Shown here one piece after another: positions 26,301-34,526 of a DNA stretch of 64,000 nt; position 1 is the first letter of the stretch, and the number at the start of each line of letters is the position of its first letter. A program made the position numbers and the translations under genes. The stretch is from JBDHTQ01 sp039808765 (GTDB taxonomy: Bacteria; Pseudomonadota; Alphaproteobacteria; UBA2400), in assembly GCA_039808765.1 (NCBI GenBank), contig JBDHTQ010000005.1, positions 62,001 to 126,000 on the forward strand. Reading direction: 5' to 3'. The notes beneath the pieces are model-generated. The model worked only from the letters and a program-made list of their open reading frames with translations, did no database searches and had not been told where the DNA came from.

Positions 26301-26774
26301 TTACCTCGGGCCGCAAATGGCGATTGCATTGTTGATTATGTGCGTGATGTGACATCGTCACAGCGCGATGTTATCGGGCTTCAGATTGTGACGATGGGGC
26401 AAAAAGTTGCTGATGTGGCGCGATCTTGGTTTGAGCAAAATCGCTATCAAGATTATCTTTATTTGCATGGGTTGAGCGTTGAGATGACAGAAGCGTTGGC
26501 GGAGTATACTCACCAAAAAATTCGCGCTGAATTGGGTTTTTCGCACGAAGACGACCGTGATATCAGTAAAATGCTGCAGCAGGGTTACCGAGGCAGTCGC
26601 TATTCTTTTGGCTACCCTGCGTGTCCACGATTGCAGGATCAGGTGCAAATTTTAAAACTTTTGCACGCTGAAAAAATTGGGGTAACACTTTCTGATGAGT
26701 TTCAACTTCATCCAGAGCAGTCAACCTCGGCATTGGTGCTGCATCATTCACAGGCAAAATACTTCAGCGTTTAA
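23298..26774 (+). CDS. metH: Cobalamin-dependent methionine synthase
   Basis: MetH transfers the methyl group of 5-methyl-THF through cobalamin to homocysteine. The 1158-aa protein has all four modules: a homocysteine domain with zinc ligands in LNCATGP and GGCCGT (C289, C290); a pterin domain (about 350-620) with IGERCNANGSKAW; cap and B12 domains (about 640-880) with GDVHDIGKN, where H738 is the lower cobalt ligand; and the AdoMet reactivation domain (about 930-1158) with YRGSRYSFGYPACP. The start is set at MARILDHLKER, overlapping metF; the frame is open upstream but lies inside metF. A charged linker KKNKKREEEG precedes the last module. Confidence 0.97.
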   Translation: MARILDHLKERVLLCDGGFGSRIQSMTLDVQKDFMGKENCSEVLLLSRPDVVRSIHRSYFEAGADLVETNSFGGSPLTLAEFDLHDEARAINRRAAEVAREAMDGFSDHRQRFVLGSIGPGTKLPSLGHISYQRLEDAFTTQALGLIEGGVDACLIETCQDLLQVKAAVNGVKRARIILGKNDLPHFVQVTVETTGTLLVGSDIGAAATVIDAMDVPMMGLNCATGPQEMAEHLRWLSENWPGFISVQPNAGLPELVDGKTHYPLSPQALASWLARFIDDDGVNMVGGCCGTNVEHIQAIDQLLRERATEKSSNHYREVVKIRSVHFVPSVASLYTHVPLAQESSVFSIGERCNANGSKAWRTFQDAQNWDACVSLAKEQVNEGSHALDVCTAFVGRNENADMIAVLPRLMRAVSVPLVIDSTELNVLEEALALYGGKAILNSINFEDGEEPAAARLRLAKKFGCSVIALTIDEEGMAKTPERKLAIARRLYDFAVHQHGLKPGDLMIDPLTFTIATGNEDDRKLGLWTLEGIELIRKALPDVQIVLGLSNISFGLNPAARHVLNSVFLDHATRRGMTAAIVHVSKITPLHRIDPEEIKCIEDLIFDRRSHNDDPLQKVLALFSQRSDVEKKQHKRAENVEDRLKDNIINGDRTNLQDDIALALKSYTALEIINTILLDGMKVVGEHFGSGKMQLPFVLQSAETMKAAVALLEPFMEKSDHQQHKGTLVLATVKGDVHDIGKNLVDIILTNNGFKVINLGIKQPASAIIAAAKEHHANAIGMSGLLVKSTVVMKENLEEMVREKLALPVMLGGAALTRAFVETDCAKTYETGAVAYARDAFDGLSLMNKIMAGEFESYCSAVQVNQHKKNKKREEEGQTVSLSQEESCVRRQVREEKVPVPPFFGPRVMERVSAKAILPYLNERMLYQLQWGYRKDGRSFSDYLDWAKKNLRPILHDLLSQCEQQNILQPQAVYGYWPCAAEGETLILFDPHSHDVCAQFNLPRAANGDCIVDYVRDVTSSQRDVIGLQIVTMGQKVADVARSWFEQNRYQDYLYLHGLSVEMTEALAEYTHQKIRAELGFSHEDDRDISKMLQQGYRGSRYSFGYPACPRLQDQVQILKLLHAEKIGVTLSDEFQLHPEQSTSALVLHHSQAKYFSV

Positions 26775-26817
26775 GAAAAACGCCGTCCTATTTTTGAAAA
26801 ACGAATAGTAAATTCAG

Positions 26818-27240
26818 TTAAACACGTGTATTTTCAATACACTGCGAAACTGTTTCAAGAAAAGGTCTCACCGAGATCGGTTTGGTAATATAGGCCGCGC
26901 AACCTGCTGCACGGGCGCGTTCTTCATCGCCAGACATCGCGAAAGCGGTTAGTGCAACGACGGGAATGTTACGCAACATCGGATCTTCCTGTAGCCAGCG
27001 TGTGACTTCAAGACCGGAAACCTCGGGCAACTGTATATCCATCAGCACAAGATCGGGGTGGTGTTCTCGTGCAAGACGAAAGGCTTCCACACCATCGCGC
27101 GTGTGAATAACGCCATATCCTTGTGCAATCAAAAGATCGCGGAACAATTTACTGTTCAGGTCATTATCTTCGACGACAAGAATGCGCCGCAATTGACTGT
27201 TTGACGAAGTGGGTAGCCCATTGATTGGCGGAGCGCCCAT
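26818..27240 (-). CDS. divK: Single-domain response regulator, DivK type
   Basis: DivK is a phospho-signalling protein that controls the CtrA cell-cycle pathway in alphaproteobacteria. The 140-aa protein is only a receiver domain after a 17-residue tail: acidic pocket VVEDND (E24, D25), phospho-acceptor D68 in LVLMDIQLPEVSG, T98 in ALTAFAM and K120 in AYITKPI. The DLVLMDIQLPEVSGLEV and ALTAFAMSGDE stretches are the DivK signature. A strong AAAGGAG site fixes the start. pleD, often next to divK, is absent; convergent metH and eipB are its neighbours. Confidence 0.85.
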   Translation of the reverse strand: MGAPPINGLPTSSNSQLRRILVVEDNDLNSKLFRDLLIAQGYGVIHTRDGVEAFRLAREHHPDLVLMDIQLPEVSGLEVTRWLQEDPMLRNIPVVALTAFAMSGDEERARAAGCAAYITKPISVRPFLETVSQCIENTRV

Positions 27241-27395
27241 TTTAACTCCTTTCCAAAATTAAGCGAAAAAGGTGTTCTTAATCTCGCCTGTAATTGTGAC
27301 ACTAGCGAGCATCCGTCGCAATAGAAAAACGACAGAATAGTGAGAAAATATCTTGACAAAAGTATAAGTAGATTTTGTTGGTGCTATTTAATGGC

Positions 27396-28448
27396 TTAGT
27401 CGCAAGAGGGTGCCGCAATCGGCTCAAGTTTATCTAGCGTTCCTTTAACTTTAAAATCACCATAATCAATCATCATATACTCGGATACGCTATTAGGGAG
27501 CATATTGGTATCCATTTCATAATCAGGTTCGCTGGCATTTTCTTCATTTGAGAAAAAGGCTAAACGCATTGGCCAAGCCTTTAAGTTTTTGACATTACTG
27601 AAGGTATTTTTAGTTAATTCTTCTGTGACCGGCTGTGGTGCCTTGATTATTGCGCTGACCTGGCTCACACCTTTGTCATCACTTCCATCAAAGACAGGGC
27701 GATTTAAAAATAAAGGAGTTTTATTAAGAGCTTCGCGCATCAGAAAAAGTGTGTGCGTGGTGGGAAAAAGTGTTCCCGTTGGTAGGTCCAACGTTTTTTC
27801 TTCCGGCAAAACGTAATGCACTTTACCCGTACCATCTTTATTATCAATGGTTGCTGTTCCGCGAATGTTTTCGCTTGAGTTTCCATTGATTAGGTGGCGA
27901 TAGTTAAATCGGTAATGCGAGTTATCCTTTGCTTCCCATGTACTGAAGTAACTTTCGGTTTTTGCTTCCGGGGCTTCATTATAGGTCATAAAGAGTGTAA
28001 GTGTTTGATTGACCATCCATCCTTGGCAGGCATCAACCCAATCGGTTGTCATTTCTCCGTTAACAGCGCGCACGGGGCTGGTATTGCGAACACTTTCCAA
28101 TTGTAATGTGTAGTGCGCACGATGAGAGAAAATGGTTGGATGATTAAAGTCAGGCGCAGGTTGGGCCGGAGAGGATGGGGCTGTTGTCTCTTTCTGCTCG
28201 GCATGAGGGGGCGATTTTTCATCACCCATGGTATTATTGGAGGCAGAGACGTCATGAGTCACGGTTGATGAAGGTGGGGTAGAGCGCTCTGCAAAGTTCT
28301 CTTGGGGTTTTGTCTCTTGATGGGCAGGCTGGGGCGTCAAAAGCTTGGGATAATTATCTGAAATCTGGCTGACAATCGCCACAAACGCAATGCCGATTAG
28401 TCCCAAGGCAATCAATTTTTTTGTTTGATCATGACCTGAAGAATTCAT
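27396..28448 (-). CDS. EipB-family (DUF1849) envelope integrity protein
   Basis: EipB is a periplasmic beta-spiral protein needed for envelope integrity in alphaproteobacteria. The 350-aa product has an N-terminal membrane anchor (LIALGLIGIAFVAIVSQI), a Pro/Ser/Gln-rich stretch of about 90 residues, then the family core: FSHRAHYTLQL, NGEMTTDWVDACQGWMVNQ, LPTGTLFPTTHT and VFDGSDDKGVSQV. Its first core Cys (DACQGW) and the near-final Cys (APSCD) match the disulfide pair reported for EipB. It is longer than usual because of the linker. The start is set at 28448 (MNSSGH, GGGG 7 nt upstream), although the frame is open to 28628. Confidence 0.82.
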   Translation of the reverse strand: MNSSGHDQTKKLIALGLIGIAFVAIVSQISDNYPKLLTPQPAHQETKPQENFAERSTPPSSTVTHDVSASNNTMGDEKSPPHAEQKETTAPSSPAQPAPDFNHPTIFSHRAHYTLQLESVRNTSPVRAVNGEMTTDWVDACQGWMVNQTLTLFMTYNEAPEAKTESYFSTWEAKDNSHYRFNYRHLINGNSSENIRGTATIDNKDGTGKVHYVLPEEKTLDLPTGTLFPTTHTLFLMREALNKTPLFLNRPVFDGSDDKGVSQVSAIIKAPQPVTEELTKNTFSNVKNLKAWPMRLAFFSNEENASEPDYEMDTNMLPNSVSEYMMIDYGDFKVKGTLDKLEPIAAPSCD

Positions 28449-28597
28449 TCCCAACCCCATTACAGTAGCGATGCCAACAAAAAGGCTAGACGGCCCTTTG
28501 CACCTGCAGTGTGCCATGAATAGGATGAAGCGCCTATAGGCAATTTGACACGTTTCCCCTTCCTTGGCACGATCGCTTAAAAAAATGAAAAAATGCT

Positions 28598-28625
28598 CTT
28601 GAAATAGATTGTGTGCATTCCCATT
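28598..28625 (+). promoter_or_regulatory. Sigma32 (RpoH)-type heat-shock promoter of hsp20
   Basis: CTTGAAA (28598-28604) and CCCATT (28620-28625) are separated by 15 bp, as in the RpoH consensus CTTGAAA-N11-16-CCCAT. It lies about 80 bp before the hsp20 ATG. Confidence 0.62.
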
Positions 28626-28705
28626 CAATAGATAGCAGCCAAGAAAAGGCGGGCTTTTGTCAACATCTAAGATCTTTAAGCAGACTCTTTGAAAGGAGAT
28701 TCAGC

Positions 28706-29215
28706 ATGCGTACATTCGTGTCATTTCCGCGGGTTTCCGCGTCTCATACGGCCATTGACCCGTTTAGGTATCTTGAAAACGAAGTTGAGCGTTGGTTTCA
28801 TCCGCAGGGCTCAGGTTCCTGCACGACGAAGTATGCGCAACCAGAGGGACGCTTGCGCGATCAAGTTGATCAAGGCATCGGGGCACATCCGCGTCTTGAT
28901 GTTGTTGAAACTGACAAAGAAATGATCGTGACAGTTGAGCTTCCTGGTGTTGCCGAAGAAGATGTGCACGTGGAAGTTCAGGAAAAACAGCTCACCATCA
29001 AAGGCGAGAAAAAACAAGCTATTGAAAAGGAAGAGAAAGGTTATCACATCATGGAGCGGCACTACGGGGCGTTTGAACGTGCATTGATTTTGCCCTTCAT
29101 TCCCGAAGCGGATAAAATCAAAGCTGTTTATAGCAAAGGTGTGCTTTCCCTCACGGTGGCGAAGCCGGAGTCTGAAACAAAAACACCGCGCAAGGTAGCA
29201 ATTACCAGCGTCTAA
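28706..29215 (+). CDS. Small heat-shock protein, Hsp20 / alpha-crystallin family
   Basis: An ATP-independent holdase that keeps unfolding proteins soluble. The 169-aa protein has an N-terminal arm with DPFRYLENEVERWF, the alpha-crystallin domain (about 65-155: HPRLDVVETDKEMIVTVEL, PGVAEEDVHVEVQEKQL), the ERHYGAFERALILP stretch and the ending KVAITSV, whose V-A-I can act as the I-x-I dimer-docking motif. A GAAAGGAG site fixes the start at MRTFVSF. It sits under a sigma32-like promoter, so heat induction is likely. Confidence 0.94.
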   Translation: MRTFVSFPRVSASHTAIDPFRYLENEVERWFHPQGSGSCTTKYAQPEGRLRDQVDQGIGAHPRLDVVETDKEMIVTVELPGVAEEDVHVEVQEKQLTIKGEKKQAIEKEEKGYHIMERHYGAFERALILPFIPEADKIKAVYSKGVLSLTVAKPESETKTPRKVAITSV

Positions 29216-29239
29216 AAAATTATAGCAGCGGATTTGTCA

Positions 29240-29264
29240 CTTGGAGTGCTTCTGACGCTCCAAG
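29240..29264 (+). repeat. Hairpin after hsp20
   Basis: CTTGGAGTG and CGCTCCAAG form a 9-bp stem with a 7-nt loop, 25 bp after the hsp20 stop. No T-run follows, so termination is doubtful. Confidence 0.4.
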
Positions 29265-29335
29265 GACAGCCGTTGTTCGCGAACTCATAATGTCAAGGGG
29301 TTGCGAAGTTCGAGGCTCCGCTCTACTTTCATGGC

Positions 29336-31177
29336 ATGAATTATGCGCACTATCTCTTGATCTGTTTGATTATGGGGGCTGCCCTCATTGTTTCTGCCGG
29401 TCCTCTGCAGGCGGCGGTTGAGACGCGTATTTCTCCCCTGCCGAGTGGGTTTACGCACATTGCTGCGCCGACCTACACACCCGCGTTAGAGGTTGCGTTT
29501 CAAACAGAAAAAGACGAGAAAGAAACGCCTACGCTTAAAGAAGATATTAAAAGCATCTCGCTTGTTTTTGCGCGCTCTAAAAAGACGCTCTTTAGTGATG
29601 AGGCGCTCAAACAACGCATTATGGAAGATGCCATAACATTGCAAAAATTACTATTTGCCTATGGCTATTATGATCCGGTAATAACCACCCGCTACGATGC
29701 TGTGAACGAGAAGGATGGTTTGCCTGTTCTCACTGTGCATGTGGAGACTGGCCCGACGTATTCCTTATCACAATATAATATAAAGATCGATCCGGCTCGG
29801 GGGCTTGCCCCGGCGTCATTGGAAAAATTAGGGATAACACTTCAGCAGCATGTTCTTTCATCAAATTTATTGAGTGCCGAGAAATTAATTACTGCGGATT
29901 TAGCCAATCAAGGCTATCCTTTTGCCCAATTTACAAAGCGTGATTATGTTGTTGATCATGACGCGCATACCATGGCTGTGCAGTTGGTTATTGATCCTGG
30001 TAAAATTGCTTACTTCGGTAATCTTGAAATTAATGGCTTAAGGCTCACAAAAAAGAAATTTATAGAACACAAGGTGACTTGGAAAGAGGGAGACGTTTTT
30101 TCTCCACAACAAATTGAAGATACGCGAGCGGCCATTTTAGGCAGTGAAATTTTCTCGGTCGTTAAAGTTGATCGTCCCGAGCAACCTTCTGATCATCAAA
30201 GCATACCCATAACCATTGATTTGATTGAGCGCAAACCTCGCACGCTGAGCGCAAGCGCCGGGTACAGCACCGATCAAGGGCCAGGTGTTGAAATCGGTTG
30301 GGAGCATCGCAATCTTTGGGGAGGTGGACAAAAACTAGATGTTGACGGTATTTTTTATGCTAACAAGCAAAGTCTTGAAAGTAACTTGCGACTTCCAAGC
30401 AAACCTGACAAAAAATCGAATCTTTTGTTTGGGTTAAAGGCAGAGAACGAAACCAGTGATGCCTACGACTCAACAGGGATTACCGCTCAAATCGGCATGG
30501 AAAAAGAATTGTCGCGTTGGTGGAAAGGCAGCATCGGGACAAAATTGTTTTATGGTTCGGTGAATGGCGAAACCGTCTCTGACCTGTCATTTCCGGTAAC
30601 GGCGACGTATGATTCAACGGATTCCCCGCTTAATCCAACCCGTGGTTTGCTTTCAAGCTCAAGCATTACACCCTATCTTTCTGTGGCAGGCGGCGAAACA
30701 CTTTATACGACGTGGTCGCAAAAGGTCTCGACTTATTATGATTTTAAAACCAAAGGAAAATATATTATCGCCGGATGGGCACATCTTGGTGGAATGATTG
30801 CGGGCAACGTAATGCGTATCCCAGAGACCAACCGTTTTTATTCAGGGGGCGGTGGTTCTGTGCGCGGTTACGAGTATCAAAGTATTGGCCAGCACGATGA
30901 TCATGGCGATCCGATTGGGGGAAAATCTTTGGCTGAGGGCGGATTAGAGCTGCGTGTGCGCTTTAATGACAAATGGGGGGGTGTCCTTTTTACTGAAGCG
31001 GGAAGTGTTGGAGATACTCTCGTTCCTGATTTTGGCGAACCACAATATTCTGCAGGTATCGGCGCGCGCTATTTTACATCCTTCGCGCCAATTCGGGCCG
31101 ATTTGGCTGTGCCGCTTAATGCACGAAAAAGTGATGGCGCATTTCAGTTTTATATCAGCATCGGGCAGGCTTTCTAA
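29336..31177 (+). CDS. tamA: TamA: BamA-family outer-membrane assembly barrel
   Basis: TamA is the outer-membrane half of the translocation and assembly module that helps insert outer-membrane proteins and move lipids. The 613-aa protein has a signal peptide ending near SAGPLQA, POTRA-type domains (about 50-290; FAYGYYDPVITTRYD, PGKIAYFGNLEINGLR and FSPQQIEDTRAAIL) and a 16-strand barrel ending IRADLAVPLNARKSD with a final F. NRFYSGGGGSVRGYEY is the VRGY motif of the family. No good ribosome site precedes the ATG. tamB follows with a one-base overlap. Confidence 0.93.
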   Translation: MNYAHYLLICLIMGAALIVSAGPLQAAVETRISPLPSGFTHIAAPTYTPALEVAFQTEKDEKETPTLKEDIKSISLVFARSKKTLFSDEALKQRIMEDAITLQKLLFAYGYYDPVITTRYDAVNEKDGLPVLTVHVETGPTYSLSQYNIKIDPARGLAPASLEKLGITLQQHVLSSNLLSAEKLITADLANQGYPFAQFTKRDYVVDHDAHTMAVQLVIDPGKIAYFGNLEINGLRLTKKKFIEHKVTWKEGDVFSPQQIEDTRAAILGSEIFSVVKVDRPEQPSDHQSIPITIDLIERKPRTLSASAGYSTDQGPGVEIGWEHRNLWGGGQKLDVDGIFYANKQSLESNLRLPSKPDKKSNLLFGLKAENETSDAYDSTGITAQIGMEKELSRWWKGSIGTKLFYGSVNGETVSDLSFPVTATYDSTDSPLNPTRGLLSSSSITPYLSVAGGETLYTTWSQKVSTYYDFKTKGKYIIAGWAHLGGMIAGNVMRIPETNRFYSGGGGSVRGYEYQSIGQHDDHGDPIGGKSLAEGGLELRVRFNDKWGGVLFTEAGSVGDTLVPDFGEPQYSAGIGARYFTSFAPIRADLAVPLNARKSDGAFQFYISIGQAF

Positions 31178-34100
31178 TGCTAGAAAAAACGCGTAACTTT
31201 GTTGCTCAGATGGTGAGATTTTTTCTGGCCTTTATCGCTTGGACGCTGGTGATTTTTGTTTTGATTTTAGGCTTATTCCATTTGTCACCGATAAAAAGTA
31301 TGGGGTTAGGGTATGCTGCGCGTGTTGCTTCAAGTGCACTGGGTTATCAGGTAACGCTTTCAGGTTTGGGTGATGGTTGGCCGTATGATCTTTCTTTAGC
31401 TGAAGTGACGTTGGCAGATGAAAAAGGCCTTTTCCTTATCGCGCGTAATATTCATTTTATTTGGAATCCGCTCTCACTCTCGCAGTATCGGGTAAAGGTA
31501 AAATTGGTGGCCATTGACTCGCTTAATGTGTTACGTGTGCCAGCCCCCCCAAGCAAAGAAGTGTCCAATGGTCCCGTTGCCCCGATCGGGGCAACCCAGA
31601 TCAAGCCTTTTGTGGTGCAGCGAATAATTGTTAAATCGGCTCAATATGGCAAAGAACAGGCGACACTTAAGTTAAGTGGAGCGATTGAAGGGGAATTAAA
31701 CGCCGCGCTTTATCAATTATCCGGGCAAATGAAAACAGCCGTTGTGCTGGCAAATCACCCTGATGCACCAATCCAGGGGGATGTGCAATTTAAAGGGCAG
31801 ATTGATGAGGCTGGGCAGCGCACATTTTCGTTGCCGCTTCTCAATTTAACGGCGTCAGATGCACGTTTGTCTGGTTCGGCTGAACTGAGGAATGATCAAA
31901 ATATCGTGGGTAATTTTGAACTCGATGTTAAGAATGTTGAACGCTTTCAATCATCGTTTGCAGGGAATGTGAAGACAAACGTTTTAGTCCACGGTTCAAT
32001 GGTCCAGCCGGAGGTGAAACTATCTGCACAGGGAAGCGACATTCTTTATCGACAAAAGAAAATCGGAACGCTGACAGCAGATTTAATGCTTAAAAAAGCA
32101 ATGTCAGAAAATAAGATGCAGGGATGGTCTTTGTCTCCTGTTGTAATTGATTCCAGCTTAATGCGTTTAACAGGCGACGTGCTTGTGGCGTCGCGTGGAT
32201 TTTCTTCAGAAACTTTTTCTTCACCGACGCAAGGGTGGGGGATGGCAGGTACGCTCGATATTACAGTTAAAGACCACGCCCAATTTATGAAAGTGATCAC
32301 ATCTTCACCTCAGACCCTACAGGCGAATTATAAAATCAAAGCGAAAATGGATGTTTCTTTTGATCCCATGGCGCAACAAACGGTGCAATTGCTGGAAGCA
32401 TTCGGCACTTTTCGTGGCGCGCGATTTGCTGTGCAAGATGAGCCGACGCTTTCGTTTGCACTGCAACCCTCGCTTAAAATGACCGCCACAGCTTTCGCGC
32501 TTAAACTTGATGAGGCCATCATCAAGGGGAAGGGGGAATGGCAGGATGGTCGTGTCGATGCGCAATTCTCATGGACGCAAATGACCCCGCAAGTCCGTAG
32601 CAAATTGGGGCTTGAAAAAACTGCAGCCTTAGGAATGTCACAGGGTATGTTGCGCATCTGGGGGACTCCCCAAGCCCCTTTCGCTGAAGGAAAAATGTCT
32701 TTTTATCCGCAGCAGCCGCGCCCAGGTATCATGGATCTTTCTGTTCATTATGATGGCAAGACAATCGCAGCAGAGATCGCTTATCAACAGCAGAAAAAAA
32801 CCCTTTTTACGGTGAATGGAAATGTAAAATCTGGACCTCCTGCACAATGGTTTTACCCCCAAGTCATGCAGTGGCCGATTTCCTTGCAGGTGGTGGGGCG
32901 GCTGCCGATGAGCGTGCTTGCTTCACAAGGCATAATTGCTGAAGATATTTTGCCGCGAGATGGTAATCTTGTTGCGGATATTCTTGTAAAAGGTAAGGTG
33001 GGTGCGATTGAGCCGCAGGGAAGCCTCAATTTTGAGCGTGGTTTTTATCAGCAAGATCAAACTGGATTGATTTTGCGCGATTTAACTGTTCGCACAACAC
33101 TTACGCCTGCGCAGCTTAATATTACCATGTTTTCTGCTAATGATGGTCGGGGTGGTACCGTAAAAGGTGCTGGAAACATTACCTATAACAGCAAAAAATT
33201 TTTAAAAGAAGGTGCTTCCTTACGATTAAATATTAATGCGGACCGCTTGCAGGTTTTACGGCTTGATGACCGTCAAGCGATGGCTTCAGCTGCTTTGCTA
33301 GTCGCTGGAGATGTTTTTCATCGGCTGACGGTTGGTGGAAAAATTACGGTGCATAACGCGAATATAAAAATTCCTGATCGCGTGCCTGTATCCGTTACAG
33401 CTTTAGATGTGCGCAGTATCAACGGCCCTGCTCGACAAAGTTTTGCACCCAAAAGGACCGTAAAAATGCAAACAGCGGGCGTCGATACAAACACAGAGCC
33501 CTATCAAATTAATTTAGACTTGGTGGTGGACGCTCCCAATCGCATTGAGATTTCTGGTCGTGGATTGTTGTGCGAGGTTGGTGGTACACTTACCGTTAAA
33601 GGCCCTGCACAAAATTTAAATGTGACGGGACAATTTAATGTAATTCGCGGGACATATGAATTTTTAGACAAATCATTTGCATTGAATGACGGAGGTGTGC
33701 GTTTTAACGGCGGTGACGTTACAAATCCCGCCCTGGATCTTAAAGCGACACAAACATTGACAGACATGACTGCATCGATTTCGATTGGAGGGACCGCTAG
33801 AGCCCCGGCGATCAGCATCGAATCTACTCCCACTTATCCGCAAGATGAGGTTTTGGCACGGCTTTTGTTTGGGAAGGGCGTCAGTGGTTTAAGTCCGATG
33901 GAGGCCGTGCAGCTGGCAAATGCAGTACGCTCGCTCGCGGGTGGAGGGGCAACACTTGATGTCACTGGCAACGTGCGCAAAAAGTTGGGGTTGGATGTAC
34001 TTGATGTCAATTCTACGGTGCCACAAGGTGAAGGCGAAGAGGCGGGAAAGAGCCTTGAAGTCGGTAAATATTTAAGTGATGATGTCTTTTTGAAAGTTGA

Positions 34101-34230
34101 GCAGGGTCTAACTCAAAATAGCCGTAAAGTTGGGGTTGATATTCGCCTTACGCCTCTGCTCTCGGTTGAGAGTAATGTGGGCGCAGATGCCAGCAGTGGC
34201 ATCAATCTTAAGCTGCAAAAAGACTATTAG
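31177..34230 (+). CDS. tamB: TamB: inner-membrane bridge of the TAM complex
   Basis: TamB spans the periplasm from an N-terminal inner-membrane helix (about 17-38, FLAFIAWTLVIFVLILGLF) to the TamA barrel. The 1017-aa protein is mostly beta-helical. It has an AsmA-like N-terminal part and a C-terminal DUF490 domain (about 670-1017) with the conserved pattern FNVIRGTYEFLDKSFAL, GGDVTNPALDLKAT, YPQDEVLARLLFGKG and LEVGKYLSDDVFLKVEQG. Its ATG overlaps the tamA stop. The stop TAG overlaps the first bases of repeat copy 5. Shorter than E. coli TamB (1259 aa), within family range. Confidence 0.94.
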   Translation: MLEKTRNFVAQMVRFFLAFIAWTLVIFVLILGLFHLSPIKSMGLGYAARVASSALGYQVTLSGLGDGWPYDLSLAEVTLADEKGLFLIARNIHFIWNPLSLSQYRVKVKLVAIDSLNVLRVPAPPSKEVSNGPVAPIGATQIKPFVVQRIIVKSAQYGKEQATLKLSGAIEGELNAALYQLSGQMKTAVVLANHPDAPIQGDVQFKGQIDEAGQRTFSLPLLNLTASDARLSGSAELRNDQNIVGNFELDVKNVERFQSSFAGNVKTNVLVHGSMVQPEVKLSAQGSDILYRQKKIGTLTADLMLKKAMSENKMQGWSLSPVVIDSSLMRLTGDVLVASRGFSSETFSSPTQGWGMAGTLDITVKDHAQFMKVITSSPQTLQANYKIKAKMDVSFDPMAQQTVQLLEAFGTFRGARFAVQDEPTLSFALQPSLKMTATAFALKLDEAIIKGKGEWQDGRVDAQFSWTQMTPQVRSKLGLEKTAALGMSQGMLRIWGTPQAPFAEGKMSFYPQQPRPGIMDLSVHYDGKTIAAEIAYQQQKKTLFTVNGNVKSGPPAQWFYPQVMQWPISLQVVGRLPMSVLASQGIIAEDILPRDGNLVADILVKGKVGAIEPQGSLNFERGFYQQDQTGLILRDLTVRTTLTPAQLNITMFSANDGRGGTVKGAGNITYNSKKFLKEGASLRLNINADRLQVLRLDDRQAMASAALLVAGDVFHRLTVGGKITVHNANIKIPDRVPVSVTALDVRSINGPARQSFAPKRTVKMQTAGVDTNTEPYQINLDLVVDAPNRIEISGRGLLCEVGGTLTVKGPAQNLNVTGQFNVIRGTYEFLDKSFALNDGGVRFNGGDVTNPALDLKATQTLTDMTASISIGGTARAPAISIESTPTYPQDEVLARLLFGKGVSGLSPMEAVQLANAVRSLAGGGATLDVTGNVRKKLGLDVLDVNSTVPQGEGEEAGKSLEVGKYLSDDVFLKVEQGLTQNSRKVGVDIRLTPLLSVESNVGADASSGINLKLQKDY

Positions 34231-34327
34231 AGCGCATCTTCTAAACAAAGAGGCGCTCTCATTTATTCTTTTGACATAGATACGTCGTTAAAGATGGTCT
34301 CTTCGATCTCATCTTTTGGGATTTGCA
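34229..34327 (-). repeat. Dispersed repeat, copy 5
   Basis: A reverse copy. Plus-strand reading: AGAGCGCATCTT, loop, AAGAGGCGCTCT, CATTTATTCTTTTG, ATACGTCGTTAAAGATGG, TCTCTTCGATC, ATCTTTTGGGATTTGC. Its first two bases are the AG of the tamB TAG stop. The stem AGAGCGC / GCGCTCT followed by TTTATTCTTTT is terminator-like. The next 200 bp up to the porin are AT-rich with no gene. Confidence 0.88.
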
Positions 34328-34526
34328 CAAGGCAGGGCGTGTTAGGAAAATTGATTTATATAGGTTGTAATTAGTTCTCTAAAATTTTATGTTTACCGTT
34401 CATCATTTCAACGGACTGTGGGGATTTTGCCAGACCGAACAAAATTAGAAAATTTCAAAAAGACTTAATCTTGCAAAATGAAAAAACTTTCTTCACTTTG
34501 TAAAAAATTCTACTAGGGAGTGAAGA

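Noticed and set aside
26775..26817. Terminator between metH and divK
   Set aside because: Short A/T inverted pieces exist, but no stable GC stem with T-run could be formed.
32046..32657. Minus-strand frames inside tamB
   Set aside because: They lie opposite a well-conserved gene and show no family signature.
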